Source: Microbacterium sp. VKM Ac-2923 (GTDB taxonomy: Bacteria > Actinomycetota > Actinomycetes > Actinomycetales > Microbacteriaceae). Taken from it: a DNA stretch of 64,000 nt. Position 1 is the first letter of the stretch. Every line of letters begins with the position of its first letter. A program made the translations under genes and the position numbers. The notes under the pieces were generated by a model, which was given only the letters and a program-made list of their open reading frames with translations, made no database searches and was not told where the DNA came from. The DNA is taken from positions 511,646 to 575,645 of the forward strand of contig NZ_JALGRP010000002.1 in the NCBI RefSeq assembly GCF_022815605.1, given 5' to 3'. Below, one piece after another: positions 23,898 to 31,307 of the stretch.

Positions 23898-24247
23898 GAC
23901 CGACCCCCCTCAGCTCGCTCGAGCTCGGCGCGCAGGGCCTCGGCCCCGGGGTCGAGACGGCGGTTCGCATAGGCGACGTAGCCCATGGTGATGGCGAACG
24001 TGGTCACGAACTGTCCCAGGCCGAACAACAGCCCCACGGTGATCGCGCCCGACACCGGCTGCGCCATGAAACCCGGCGCGAACGACGACAGCAGAACGTA
24101 GACGAAATACCAGACGAGGAAAGCCACCGCCAGCGGGAAGACGAAGCTGCGCTGCCGCCGCTTCAACTCCTGGAACGGGGCGGACTCCTCGACCGCGATG
24201 TAATCGACGCCGTCCTTATGGGCGTCGTCGATGCGACGATCCGTCAT
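23894..24247 (-). CDS. DUF485 membrane protein, ActP partner
   Basis: This 117-residue protein has two membrane helices (FVFPLAVAFLVWYFVYVLLSSF and ITVGLLFGLGQFVTTFAITMGYVAY) joined by the conserved FAPGFM-x-x-PV loop, the signature of DUF485 (YjcH-like) proteins. They are nearly always encoded directly before actP and are thought to help the symporter, though the mechanism is unknown. ATG 24247 is preceded by AAGGAGG, a strong ribosome site for the operon. Confidence 0.92.
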   Translation of the reverse strand: MTDRRIDDAHKDGVDYIAVEESAPFQELKRRQRSFVFPLAVAFLVWYFVYVLLSSFAPGFMAQPVSGAITVGLLFGLGQFVTTFAITMGYVAYANRRLDPGAEALRAELERAEGGRS

Positions 24248-24269
24248 GTGGCCTCCTTGCCTCATGAAT

Positions 24270-24289
24270 CCGGCGCAGCGCTGCGCCGG
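24270..24289. promoter_or_regulatory. Perfect 20-bp palindrome between actP operon and ramA-like gene
   Basis: CCGGCGCAGC is followed directly by its inverse GCTGCGCCGG, a gapless dyad 22 bases upstream of the DUF485 start. Nearby G-runs and C-runs (GGGGGGTG after the palindrome; ACCCCCG at 24365-24371) resemble the motifs bound by corynebacterial RamA. The palindrome itself may serve another regulator or form a cruciform. Confidence 0.55.
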
Positions 24290-24385
24290 CGGGGGGTGTG
24301 ACCGGGCTGTGAGAACGCTCCCGGTGGTAGGGTCGACGCTACGAAACGCGGCGACGAGGCCGTCACCCCCGGAAGTAGGTAGTGC

Positions 24386-25237
24386 GTGGGAGCACCATCC
24401 GCTCTTCGAGACGACGCGCGCCTCATGACGCACGCCGTCGCCGAGCTCGCCCGCCGTACCCACTTCCCCGTCGCCTTCGGCGGCCTCGAGCACGACGGTG
24501 CGGTGCACGTCACCTCCATCGTCGGTGCCCGCACCCGCAGCATCGAGGGTCTGGTCGTGCACGCGTCGCGCGGCCTCGGCGGCCGGGCGCTCATCGAGCG
24601 GCGCCCTCGGATGACCCTGGACTACCGCACCTCGCGCTCGATCACGCACGACTACGACCGAGCGATCCTCGGCGAGGGCATCGCGACCCTGTTCGCGGTG
24701 CCCGTGCTCGTCGACGGGTCGGCGCGCGGCGTGCTGTACTGCGGGACGTGGGCGCAGACGCCGATCGCCGAGGTGCAGGCGCGTCCGGCGTTCGACGTCG
24801 CCGGAGAGCTCGGCACCGAACTGCGGGTCCGAGCGGAAGTGGAGCGACGACTGGCCGCCGCCCCGGCGCCCGAGGGCGGTCTCGGCGCCGGAGCACGCGA
24901 AGAGATCCGCGAGAGCTACGCCCAGTTGCGCAGCATCGCCGCCACCGTCGGCGATGCCGACGTCCGCCGCCGTCTCGAAGACATCGAGGCACGTCTCGCC
25001 GCCCTCACGGGCGACGCACCGGCGGCCGATGTCGACGCCGACCTGCACCTGTCGCGGCGCGAGATCGACGTTCTGGCATGCGCCGCGGTGGGCTCGACGA
25101 ACGGCGAGATCGCGGCATCCCTCGGGCTTCGTGAGACCACCGTGAAGTCGTACCTCGCCTCGGCGATGTCGAAGCTCGACGCCTCTACACGGCACGCTGC
25201 CGTCACCCGCGCGCGGCGCGTCGGCCTGCTGCCCTGA
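24386..25237 (+). CDS. ramA: LuxR-type regulator with GAF-like sensor domain, RamA-like
   Basis: The 283-residue protein combines an N-terminal GAF-like domain (about 10-150; GLVVHASRGLGGRALIERRP, LFAVPVLVDGSARGVLYCG) with a C-terminal LuxR helix-turn-helix (about 220-280; LSRREIDVLACAAVGSTNGEIAASLGL then ETTVKSYLASAMSKL). Length and architecture equal those of RamA, the activator of acetate metabolism genes in Corynebacterium glutamicum, and it is divergent from the acetate carrier operon, as expected for that role. GTG 24386 has GGAAGTAGGT upstream. The gene name is by analogy. Confidence 0.8.
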   Translation: MGAPSALRDDARLMTHAVAELARRTHFPVAFGGLEHDGAVHVTSIVGARTRSIEGLVVHASRGLGGRALIERRPRMTLDYRTSRSITHDYDRAILGEGIATLFAVPVLVDGSARGVLYCGTWAQTPIAEVQARPAFDVAGELGTELRVRAEVERRLAAAPAPEGGLGAGAREEIRESYAQLRSIAATVGDADVRRRLEDIEARLAALTGDAPAADVDADLHLSRREIDVLACAAVGSTNGEIAASLGLRETTVKSYLASAMSKLDASTRHAAVTRARRVGLLP

Positions 25238-25349
25238 ACGGTCCACGCGCGTGGGAAAACCCTGGAAATGGCTGCCAGAGGTTGAGGATGCCGCCGATTC
25301 TCGGCATCGTGGCTGACTCCTGTCGTCGATCAGAGAAGGAGAGTCACCC

Positions 25350-25634
25350 ATGCTGACACTCACCGAAGAGGCCACGACCGCTGTCAAGACCATCACCGCG
25401 CAGTTCCCGGATACCGCGCACAGCGGCATCCGAATTCAGGGTGCCGGCTCCCCCGAGTCGCAGTTCGCCCTGTCGGTGGTCGACGCCCCCGAGCCCGAGG
25501 ACGCCGTCGTGGAGAACGCCGGGGCGCGCGTGTTCCTCGACGCCGACGCCGCCGCCGTGCTCGATGACCGCGTCCTCGACGCGCAGATCGATCCTGCGGG
25601 ATCTGTGCAGTTCGCGGTGACCAGCGCCGTCTGA
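25350..25634 (+). CDS. HesB/IscA-like small protein without cysteines
   Basis: The 94-residue protein has the layout of an A-type iron-sulfur carrier: LTLTEEATTAVKTI, GIRIQGAGS, FALSVVDAPEPEDAVVE, ARVFLDADAAAVLDDRVLD and a closing beta strand. The three cysteines that bind the cluster in IscA/HesB are absent; the protein contains no cysteine at all. A role in cluster transfer is therefore doubtful despite the fold. ATG 25350 has AGAAGGAGAG upstream, and a strong terminator follows, so it is a monocistronic gene. Confidence 0.8.
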   Translation: MLTLTEEATTAVKTITAQFPDTAHSGIRIQGAGSPESQFALSVVDAPEPEDAVVENAGARVFLDADAAAVLDDRVLDAQIDPAGSVQFAVTSAV

Positions 25635-25651
25635 CGCCCGCGTCCGTCGAA

Positions 25652-25680
25652 CGATGCCCCGGCCGAGTGCCGGGGCATCG
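25652..25680. terminator. Stem-loop after the HesB-like gene
   Basis: CGATGCCCCGGC (25652-25663) and GCCGGGGCATCG (25669-25680) are perfect 12-bp arms with a 5-base loop, 17 bases after the stop codon. It also faces the convergent membrane-protein gene. Confidence 0.85.
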
Positions 25681-25727
25681 TCACGTTCCGTGGCCGCGTG
25701 CGAGACCGCTCGGTCCACAGCGAAAGG

Positions 25728-26468
25728 TCAGCCGCGGAACAGCACGACCTCGTTGCTCGGCTGGTCGTAGACGAACTGCAGGGCGGTGTCGGCGGGGAAG
25801 TCGGTGTGCTCGAGCTCGGGCGATCCGGGCAGCAGTCGCACGGTGGCGGCAGCGGGGAACGTCCCGGCCGAGCACGCGGGCGAGATGTACTGCCCGGAGT
25901 AGCTCCAGCTGCCGGCGCCCTGCGCGGTGACCAGTTCGGGTTGGAAGACGGTCATGCAGTACTCGCCTTCGCCCAGCGCGCCCCCGGGCGGGGTGACGAC
26001 GACGCGGAACCCGTGCGTCTCCGCGAACCCGATTGCCTGGCCCGCCGGTCCGAGGAAGTAGTCGGGGACTTCGAACGACGGGTCGGGGGCGATCCGCGCC
26101 ACCTGCTCGGCATCCGGTTGCAGCGGGTGCGTCTGGACGCGTTGTACGAGCGTGAGAGCGACGACCGCCGTCACCGCGACCATCGCGCCGACGACCGTCA
26201 GCACGACGGTCGAGCGTTGCGGACGCGGCCACGAGAAGCGCCGCCGCGGCGGCTCGGTCGGGACCGCCTCCTCGTCGGCAGCGGATTCGTCGGCGGCGGA
26301 CTCATCGGTCGGCGGTCGGTCGGGCTCGAGGTCCGCGGGCGCTCCTTGGGCTACGCGGCGCTCCAGGTGCTGCAGGCGAGCCAGCGCGGCCGGGTCGGAC
26401 CCGATGTCGGCGTCGGCGGCGTACGCCCTCCGGCGCAGCCGGGCGAGTTCGTCGTCGTCGATCGCCAT
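25728..26468 (-). CDS. Single-pass membrane protein, hypothetical
   Basis: About 246 residues: an acidic cytoplasmic N-terminus (MAIDDDELARLRRRAYAAD, then Asp/Glu/Pro-rich), a basic stretch RPQRSTVV, one membrane helix (VVLTVVGAMVAVTAVVALTLV), and an extracytoplasmic beta-rich domain with two cysteines (EYCMTVFQ, SPACSAG) that could form a disulfide. I do not recognise the family. ATG 26468 is more likely than the upstream ATG 26480. The 228 bases between it and the paaG stop (26469-26696) hold only degenerate GC-rich repeats. Confidence 0.75.
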   Translation of the reverse strand: MAIDDDELARLRRRAYAADADIGSDPAALARLQHLERRVAQGAPADLEPDRPPTDESAADESAADEEAVPTEPPRRRFSWPRPQRSTVVLTVVGAMVAVTAVVALTLVQRVQTHPLQPDAEQVARIAPDPSFEVPDYFLGPAGQAIGFAETHGFRVVVTPPGGALGEGEYCMTVFQPELVTAQGAGSWSYSGQYISPACSAGTFPAAATVRLLPGSPELEHTDFPADTALQFVYDQPSNEVVLFRG

Positions 26469-26696
26469 CCGTCGATTCAATCAGTCGCGCGCCGTGGGCG
26501 GACGAGAACCGCCGGACCTCGCGGCGGCCGGAACCGCACGCTTCGCAGACCCACCGGCGTCACCGCCCATCACTCGGCGGACGGGAATCGCCGGGCCCCG
26601 CTTCGGGACAGAGCGCTCGGCAGTCCCACCGCTGACCCCGCCACAGAGAACCGCCGCACCGCGGTCAGCACCGAGCACTCTGCAGACACTCCGGCG

Positions 26697-27467
26697 TCAC
26701 CGCCCCGTGAACGCCGGCGGCCGCTTGGCCTGGAACGCCGCGAAGCCCTCTCGGTAGTCGTGGGTGCGGGTGAGAGCTGCCTGCGCACGATTCTCGAGCG
26801 ACATCGCCGCCCACAATCCGAGCCTCTCGTCGCGGATGGCGGTGACGATGCGCTTACTCGCGCGAAACGCCTCGGTGGGTCCGGCCGCCGCGCGACGTGC
26901 GGCGAGCGCGGTGGCATCCTGCACCTCGGATGCCGGGACCACCCGCGAGAAGAGTCCGGCGCGCACGGACTCCTCACCCGTCAGCAGACGGCCGGTGTAG
27001 ATGAGATCGAGCGCGGCGTGCGTGCCGAGGCGCTCCACGAACAGGCTGTGCCCTCCGGAGTCGAGGATCGCCCCCAGGGCGGCGAAGGGCGAACCGATCC
27101 GGGCGTCATGGGCGGCGAAGACGACGTCGGTGGCGATGAGCAGGCCCAGGCCGACGCCGAGGCAGGCTCCATGGGCGACGGCGAACGTCGGCGCCGGGAA
27201 CGACGCCAGGCGGCGGAGCAGAGGGGTGAGCGTGCCGTCGAGGTATCCGGCGACGTCGTCGGTGGCGGGGTCGACGCCCGAGATGTCGCGCCCGGCGCAG
27301 AACGACGGCCCCTCGCCGCGCAGCAGCACCGCGCGAGCCTCATCGGCCTCGGCACGGTCGTAGGCGTCGGCGAGCGCGTGGAGGTCGTCAAGGCGGAGGG
27401 CGTTGCGTCGCGCGGGTGCGTCGAGGGTGACGGTGGCGAGTCCGTCGGCGAAGGCGTAGTCGATCAC
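26697..27467 (-). CDS. paaG: Enoyl-CoA hydratase/isomerase of phenylacetate degradation (PaaG-type)
   Basis: The 256-residue crotonase-fold protein contains RAVLLRGEGPSFCAGRDISG (oxyanion loop), AHGACLGVGLGLLIATDVVFA and ARIGSPFAALGAILDSGG. It is the last gene of the paaABCDE operon, 8 bases after paaE, and most likely isomerises the ring-1,2-epoxide CoA ester to the oxepin form. The residue after GAILD is Ser-Gly-Gly, which differs from the catalytic glutamate region of hydratases and fits the isomerase branch. GTG 27467 is the start. Specific assignment within crotonases rests on position. Confidence 0.8.
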   Translation of the reverse strand: MIDYAFADGLATVTLDAPARRNALRLDDLHALADAYDRAEADEARAVLLRGEGPSFCAGRDISGVDPATDDVAGYLDGTLTPLLRRLASFPAPTFAVAHGACLGVGLGLLIATDVVFAAHDARIGSPFAALGAILDSGGHSLFVERLGTHAALDLIYTGRLLTGEESVRAGLFSRVVPASEVQDATALAARRAAAGPTEAFRASKRIVTAIRDERLGLWAAMSLENRAQAALTRTHDYREGFAAFQAKRPPAFTGR

Positions 27468-27475
27468 GGCATCCC

Positions 27476-28615
27476 TCAGCCGTCGTAGTCGACGCGGACG
27501 GCGTCGGACGTCGGGTGGGACTGGCAGGTCAGGACGTACCCGCGCTCGACCTCCTCGGGTTCGAGGGCGTAGTTCTCGGTCATCGTCACGGAGCCCTCCA
27601 GCACGCGTGCGCGGCACGTGCCGCACACGCCTCCGGCGCACGCGAACGGCACGTCGGGGCGGACGCGGAGCGCGGCGGCCAGGATCGTCTCGTTCGCGGC
27701 GACCGGGCTGTCCACGTGCGCTGACTGCCCGTCGAGGGTGAAATCGATGGAGCGGACGAGCTCGTCGGCGCACGCCCGCACGGCACGCGCTCCCCCGGTC
27801 TGCGCGGGAGCGTCCGCGTCACCGGCGGTGAACAGCTCGAAGCGGACGCGCTCGCCCGGCACCCCGACGTCGGCGAGCGTTTCCCTGCAGAGCTCGACGA
27901 GGGCGAAAGGTCCGCAGAGGAACCACTCGTCGACGGATGCCGGATCGATCAGTCGCGAGAGGATCAGGCGGAGGCGCTCCTGGTCGAGGCGACCCGAGAA
28001 GACGGGAGCGACGCGCTGCTCGCGCGAGAGCACGTGGTGCAAGGTCACACGCGCGGGATGCCGGTCCTTGAGGTCGGCGAGCTCGTCGACGAACATCACG
28101 TCGGTCGAGGAGCGGTTGACGAAGACGATCGTCATCCGGGCTTCGGTGCAGCGCTCGAGCACGCCGGCGGCGAGCGCCATGATCGGGGTGATGCCGGAGC
28201 CCGCGGCGATCGCGACGATGTGACCACCGGCCGGAGCCCGTGAGACGAAGGTGCCCCGGGGGCTCATGACCTCGATCTCATCGCCGGACCGGAGACTTTC
28301 GTGGACCCACCGGGAGAATTGCCCGTCCGGGTCGCGTTTGATGCCGACGCTGATGGTCCCACGGGTAGGCGGGCGGCACAGCGAGTACGAGCGGCGGAGG
28401 TCCTGGCCGTCGACGGTGGCGCGCAGGGCCACGTACTGCCCGGGCGCGTAGGCGAAGACATCCGCGAGGTCGTCGGGGACCGCGAACGTCACCTCGACGG
28501 AGGTCGGCGTGAGCGGGCGCACCTCGGCGACGCGCAGGGGGTGGAAGCGCGCGCGGGAGCGCGGCGCGGGGTCGGCCGCCGCGGGACCGGAGGTCGTGGC
28601 ATCCGTGAGGCTCAT
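27476..28615 (-). CDS. paaE: Phenylacetyl-CoA epoxidase reductase subunit
   Basis: This 379-residue electron-transfer protein supplies NADPH electrons to the PaaABC epoxidase. It has the FAD domain (YAPGQYVALRA, LRRSYSLCRPP), an NAD(P) domain (IVAIAAGSGITPIMALA, EWFLCGPFALVELC) and a C-terminal plant-type 2Fe-2S ferredoxin (CAGGVCGTCRARVLEG, then LTCQSHP, four cysteines). ATG 28615 overlaps the paaD stop by 4 bases. Confidence 0.95.
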   Translation of the reverse strand: MSLTDATTSGPAAADPAPRSRARFHPLRVAEVRPLTPTSVEVTFAVPDDLADVFAYAPGQYVALRATVDGQDLRRSYSLCRPPTRGTISVGIKRDPDGQFSRWVHESLRSGDEIEVMSPRGTFVSRAPAGGHIVAIAAGSGITPIMALAAGVLERCTEARMTIVFVNRSSTDVMFVDELADLKDRHPARVTLHHVLSREQRVAPVFSGRLDQERLRLILSRLIDPASVDEWFLCGPFALVELCRETLADVGVPGERVRFELFTAGDADAPAQTGGARAVRACADELVRSIDFTLDGQSAHVDSPVAANETILAAALRVRPDVPFACAGGVCGTCRARVLEGSVTMTENYALEPEEVERGYVLTCQSHPTSDAVRVDYDG

Positions 28616-29097
28616 CACAGGGCCTTGAAGTGGTCGAAGGGTTCGAGGCAGGCGCGGCATTCCCACAGCGACTTGCAGGAGGTGGAACCGAAGCGCGACA
28701 GCTCCCGAGTGTCGAGGGAGCCGCAGCGCGGACACGCGACGCTGAGCGTGAGGCGGATGGGGCCGGCGGGGGCGCGTCCCGTGGGCGGGGCGATGCCGTA
28801 CGCGGTGAGCTTGCGTCGGCCGGCCTCGCTCATCCAGTCGGTGGTCCACGCCGGGGTCAGCGTCGTGCGCACCACGACGTGGTCGTATCCGGCCGAGGTG
28901 AGTGCGAGCAGGATGTCGTCGCGGATGGCCTCGACCGCGGGGCATCCGGAGTAGGTGGGGGTGATGGTGACGGTCACGGTGTCGTCGTCGAGGCGGACCT
29001 CGCGCAGCACACCGAGGTCGTCGATGGTGAGCACGGGCACCTCGGGATCGACGACGGCGGCGACGACCGCCCGGGCGTGCTCGAGGGTCGCGGTCAC
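28615..29097 (-). CDS. paaD: Phenylacetate-CoA oxygenase maturation protein PaaD
   Basis: The 160-residue protein has an N-terminal MIP18/DUF59 domain (VVDPEVPVLTIDDLGVLREV, TYSGCPAVEAI) and a C-terminal zinc-binding part (CPRCGSLDTRELSRFGSTSC and WECRACLEPFDHF, with paired cysteines), the normal PaaD plan. It is needed for maturation of the epoxidase, probably of iron centres in PaaE or PaaA. The GTG at 29097 overlaps the paaC stop (GTGA); a second GTG at 29100 is an alternative. Confidence 0.92.
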   Translation of the reverse strand: MTATLEHARAVVAAVVDPEVPVLTIDDLGVLREVRLDDDTVTVTITPTYSGCPAVEAIRDDILLALTSAGYDHVVVRTTLTPAWTTDWMSEAGRRKLTAYGIAPPTGRAPAGPIRLTLSVACPRCGSLDTRELSRFGSTSCKSLWECRACLEPFDHFKAL

Positions 29098-29945
29098 CAC
29101 GTCGCCCCCGGGTGACGGCGGGCCAGCACCTGCATCTCGGCGAGCAGCGGCCCGAAGGCGGGGTGATGGATGCCGCGGCGACCTCCGGCCGACGAGGCGG
29201 CGACGTCGGGTCGGGCGACGTCCTCTTCGGCGAGCACGGCGTCGATCACGGCATCCGCTCGCGCGCGAAGGGCGGACGGGCGCACTGCCACGCCCTCGAG
29301 TCGGTCGTGCAGAGCGTCGTCGCGGAACAGTTCGTCGAGGAAGGGCCAGGTGTCGTCGAGGGCGATCAGCAGGCGCCGACGCGACTCCTCCGTGCCCCCG
29401 GCGAGACGCAGCATCCACTGCACGGCGTGGTCGCGGTGGTAGTCGACCTCCTTCTCGGCCTTGGCGGCCACGGCCGCCAGGACGGGGTCGGCGGATGCCG
29501 TGAGGTCGCGGTAGAGCTCGAGGAGATACGTCGACGCCAGCAGCTGCCGCACGATCGTGTGCGCGAAGTCGCCGTTGGGGAGCTCGAACAGCCAGGCGCT
29601 GCGGAACTCCGCTTCGTCGCGCCCGTAGGCGAGATCGTCTTCGGTGCGGCCGTCGTGGCTGCCGGCGTACCGCAACAGGGAACGGGCGTGGCCGAGGAGG
29701 TCGAGGGCGATGTTGCCCAGGGCGACGTCTTCTTCGAGCTCGGGGGCGCGGGCGATCCACCCGCACAGGTTCTGCGCGAGGATCAGGGAGTCGTCGCCCA
29801 GGCGCAGCGCGTACGCGGCGACGCCGGGGTTGCTCGCCCGCTCCTCGCCGCCCAGCAGTTCGGCGGAGAGTTCGTGCGCCGCGATGGAGACGTCGCCGTG
29901 CGGCGCGTCGTGGGAGGGGACGGATGCCACGGTGTCGGTGCTCAC
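29094..29945 (-). CDS. paaC: Phenylacetyl-CoA epoxidase structural subunit PaaC
   Basis: This 283-residue ferritin-like protein pairs with PaaA in the epoxidase core but does not itself catalyse the reaction. Typical segments are YALRLGDDSLILAQNLCGWI, DVALGNIALDLLGHARSLL, FAHTIVRQLLASTYL and EKEVDYHRDHAVQWMLRL. GTG 29945 overlaps the paaB stop (GTGA), and its stop overlaps paaD. Confidence 0.95.
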   Translation of the reverse strand: MSTDTVASVPSHDAPHGDVSIAAHELSAELLGGEERASNPGVAAYALRLGDDSLILAQNLCGWIARAPELEEDVALGNIALDLLGHARSLLRYAGSHDGRTEDDLAYGRDEAEFRSAWLFELPNGDFAHTIVRQLLASTYLLELYRDLTASADPVLAAVAAKAEKEVDYHRDHAVQWMLRLAGGTEESRRRLLIALDDTWPFLDELFRDDALHDRLEGVAVRPSALRARADAVIDAVLAEEDVARPDVAASSAGGRRGIHHPAFGPLLAEMQVLARRHPGATW

Positions 29946-30247
29946 AGGTGCGGCACCCCCTCGGAAGCGGTGTACGAGACCGCGTGCCGGTAGTTCTTGC
30001 CCGCCGGCGACTCGAAGAAGGCACCCTTGGCTCCCGGGTCGCTGGTGGTCACGGCATCCGCGGGGACGACCCAGATCGACACACCCTCCCCGCGGCGCGT
30101 GTAGAGGTCGCGGGCGTTGCGCACGGCGAGGTCGGCGTCGGGGGCGTGCAGCGATCCCACGTGCACGTGGCTCAGTCCGCGGCTCGCGCGCACGAAGACC
30201 TCCCACAGCGGCCAGGTCTCGGCGGGGCTCGCACCGGGGGTCGCCAT
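29942..30247 (-). CDS. paaB: Phenylacetyl-CoA epoxidase subunit PaaB
   Basis: This 101-residue small subunit bridges the PaaAC heterodimers. It is recognised by PLWEVFVRASRGLSHVHVGSL, DADLAVRNARDLYTRRGEG and SIWVVPADAV. ATG 30247 overlaps the paaA stop by 4 bases and the gene's own stop overlaps paaC. Confidence 0.95.
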   Translation of the reverse strand: MATPGASPAETWPLWEVFVRASRGLSHVHVGSLHAPDADLAVRNARDLYTRRGEGVSIWVVPADAVTTSDPGAKGAFFESPAGKNYRHAVSYTASEGVPHL

Positions 30248-31206
30248 CAGGCGGCCGCCTTCGCGCTCTTCTTCGCGGCATAGGTCGCCGCGGCCTCGCG
30301 CACCCACGCGCCCTCTTCGTGCGCGTCGCGGCGGTGCTGCCGGCGCGTCGTGTTGAGCGGTCCGCGGCCGGCGAGCACCTCGTGGAACTCGGTCCAGTCG
30401 ATCTCGCCCATCTCGTAACGCCCCATCTCGACGTCGAATCGCAGCGCGGGATCGGGCAGGGTCACTCCCAGCACGGCGGCCTGCGGCACGAGCATCGACA
30501 CGAAGCGCTGCCGGAGGTCGTCGTTGCTGAAGCGCTTGATGTTCCACGCCATCGACTGCGCCGAGTTGGGCGAGTCGTCGTCGGGTGGTCCGAACATCAT
30601 CAAGCTCGGCCAGTACCCGCGGTTCACGGCGTCCTGCGCCATCTCGCGCTGGGCGTCGGTGCCCTGCATCAGCGTGAGGAGGATCTCGAAGCCCTGACGC
30701 TGGTGGAACGACTCCTCCTTGCAGATGCGCACCATCGCCCGGCCGTACGGGCCGTAGGAGGCGCGGCACAGGGGCACCTGATTGCAGATCGCGGCGCCGT
30801 CCACGAGCCAGCCGATGGCGCCGACGTCGGCCCAGGTCGGGGTCGGGTAGTTGAAGATCGACGAGTAGCGCGCGGTACTGTCCACGAGTTGCTGCGTCAT
30901 CTCATCACGCGTGATGCCGAGGGTCTGGGCGGCGGAGTAGAGGTAGAGGCCGTGTCCCGCCTCGTCCTGCACCTTGGCGAGCAGGATCGCTTTGCGCTGC
31001 AGGCTCGGGGCGCGGGTGATCCACGCCCCCTCGGGCTGCATGCCGATGATCTCGGAGTGCGCGTGTTGCGAGATCTGCCGGATGAGGGTGCGGCGGTAGC
31101 CGTCCGGCATCCAGTCGCGGGGTTCGACACGACCGTCGGCCTCGATCAGCGCGTCGAACGTGGCCTCGCCGTCGAGCTCGGCGTCCGTCACGAGTGCTGT
31201 CGTCAT
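30247..31206 (-). CDS. paaA: Phenylacetyl-CoA epoxidase catalytic subunit PaaA
   Basis: The 319-residue di-iron oxygenase subunit forms ring-1,2-epoxyphenylacetyl-CoA. The carboxylate/histidine iron ligands are visible in [13 protein letters not shown] (E-x-x-H) and [15 protein letters not shown] (second E-x-x-H), with [16 protein letters not shown] before them. It is the first gene of the operon: ATG 31206 has AAGGAG 7 bases upstream, and a promoter with an overlapping TetR-type operator lies about 20-60 bases further up. Confidence 0.96.
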   Translation of the reverse strand: MTTALVTDAELDGEATFDALIEADGRVEPRDWMPDGYRRTLIRQISQHAHSEIIGMQPEGAWITRAPSLQRKAILLAKVQDEAGHGLYLYSAAQTLGITRDEMTQQLVDSTARYSSIFNYPTPTWADVGAIGWLVDGAAICNQVPLCRASYGPYGRAMVRICKEESFHQRQGFEILLTLMQGTDAQREMAQDAVNRGYWPSLMMFGPPDDDSPNSAQSMAWNIKRFSNDDLRQRFVSMLVPQAAVLGVTLPDPALRFDVEMGRYEMGEIDWTEFHEVLAGRGPLNTTRRQHRRDAHEEGAWVREAAATYAAKKSAKAAA

Positions 31207-31222
31207 CGTCGACTCCTTAACA

Positions 31223-31269
31223 GACCGATCGTTCAGTAAATTGTATCCCCGGCTCACGGCCCGCCGCAA
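31223..31269 (-). promoter_or_regulatory. paaA promoter with PaaR-type operator
   Basis: On the minus strand, -35 TTGCGG (31264-31269) and -10 TACAAT (31240-31245) are 18 bases apart. Immediately downstream is a 17-bp operator (31223-31239) that reads GACCGATCGTTCAGTAA on the plus strand; its core is an imperfect dyad ACCGATCG/TTCAGT. The same 17 bases recur before the paaF operon, so one TetR-family repressor probably controls both. Confidence 0.8.
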
Positions 31270-31307
31270 CGACCCCGCCGCGGGCGCGACGAGCGCCCGA
31301 CCCGGGC

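Noticed and set aside
22125..23972. 615-aa plus-strand frame opposite actP
   Set aside because: It is a shadow frame (His/Arg/Asp-rich) of a clearly recognised transporter gene.
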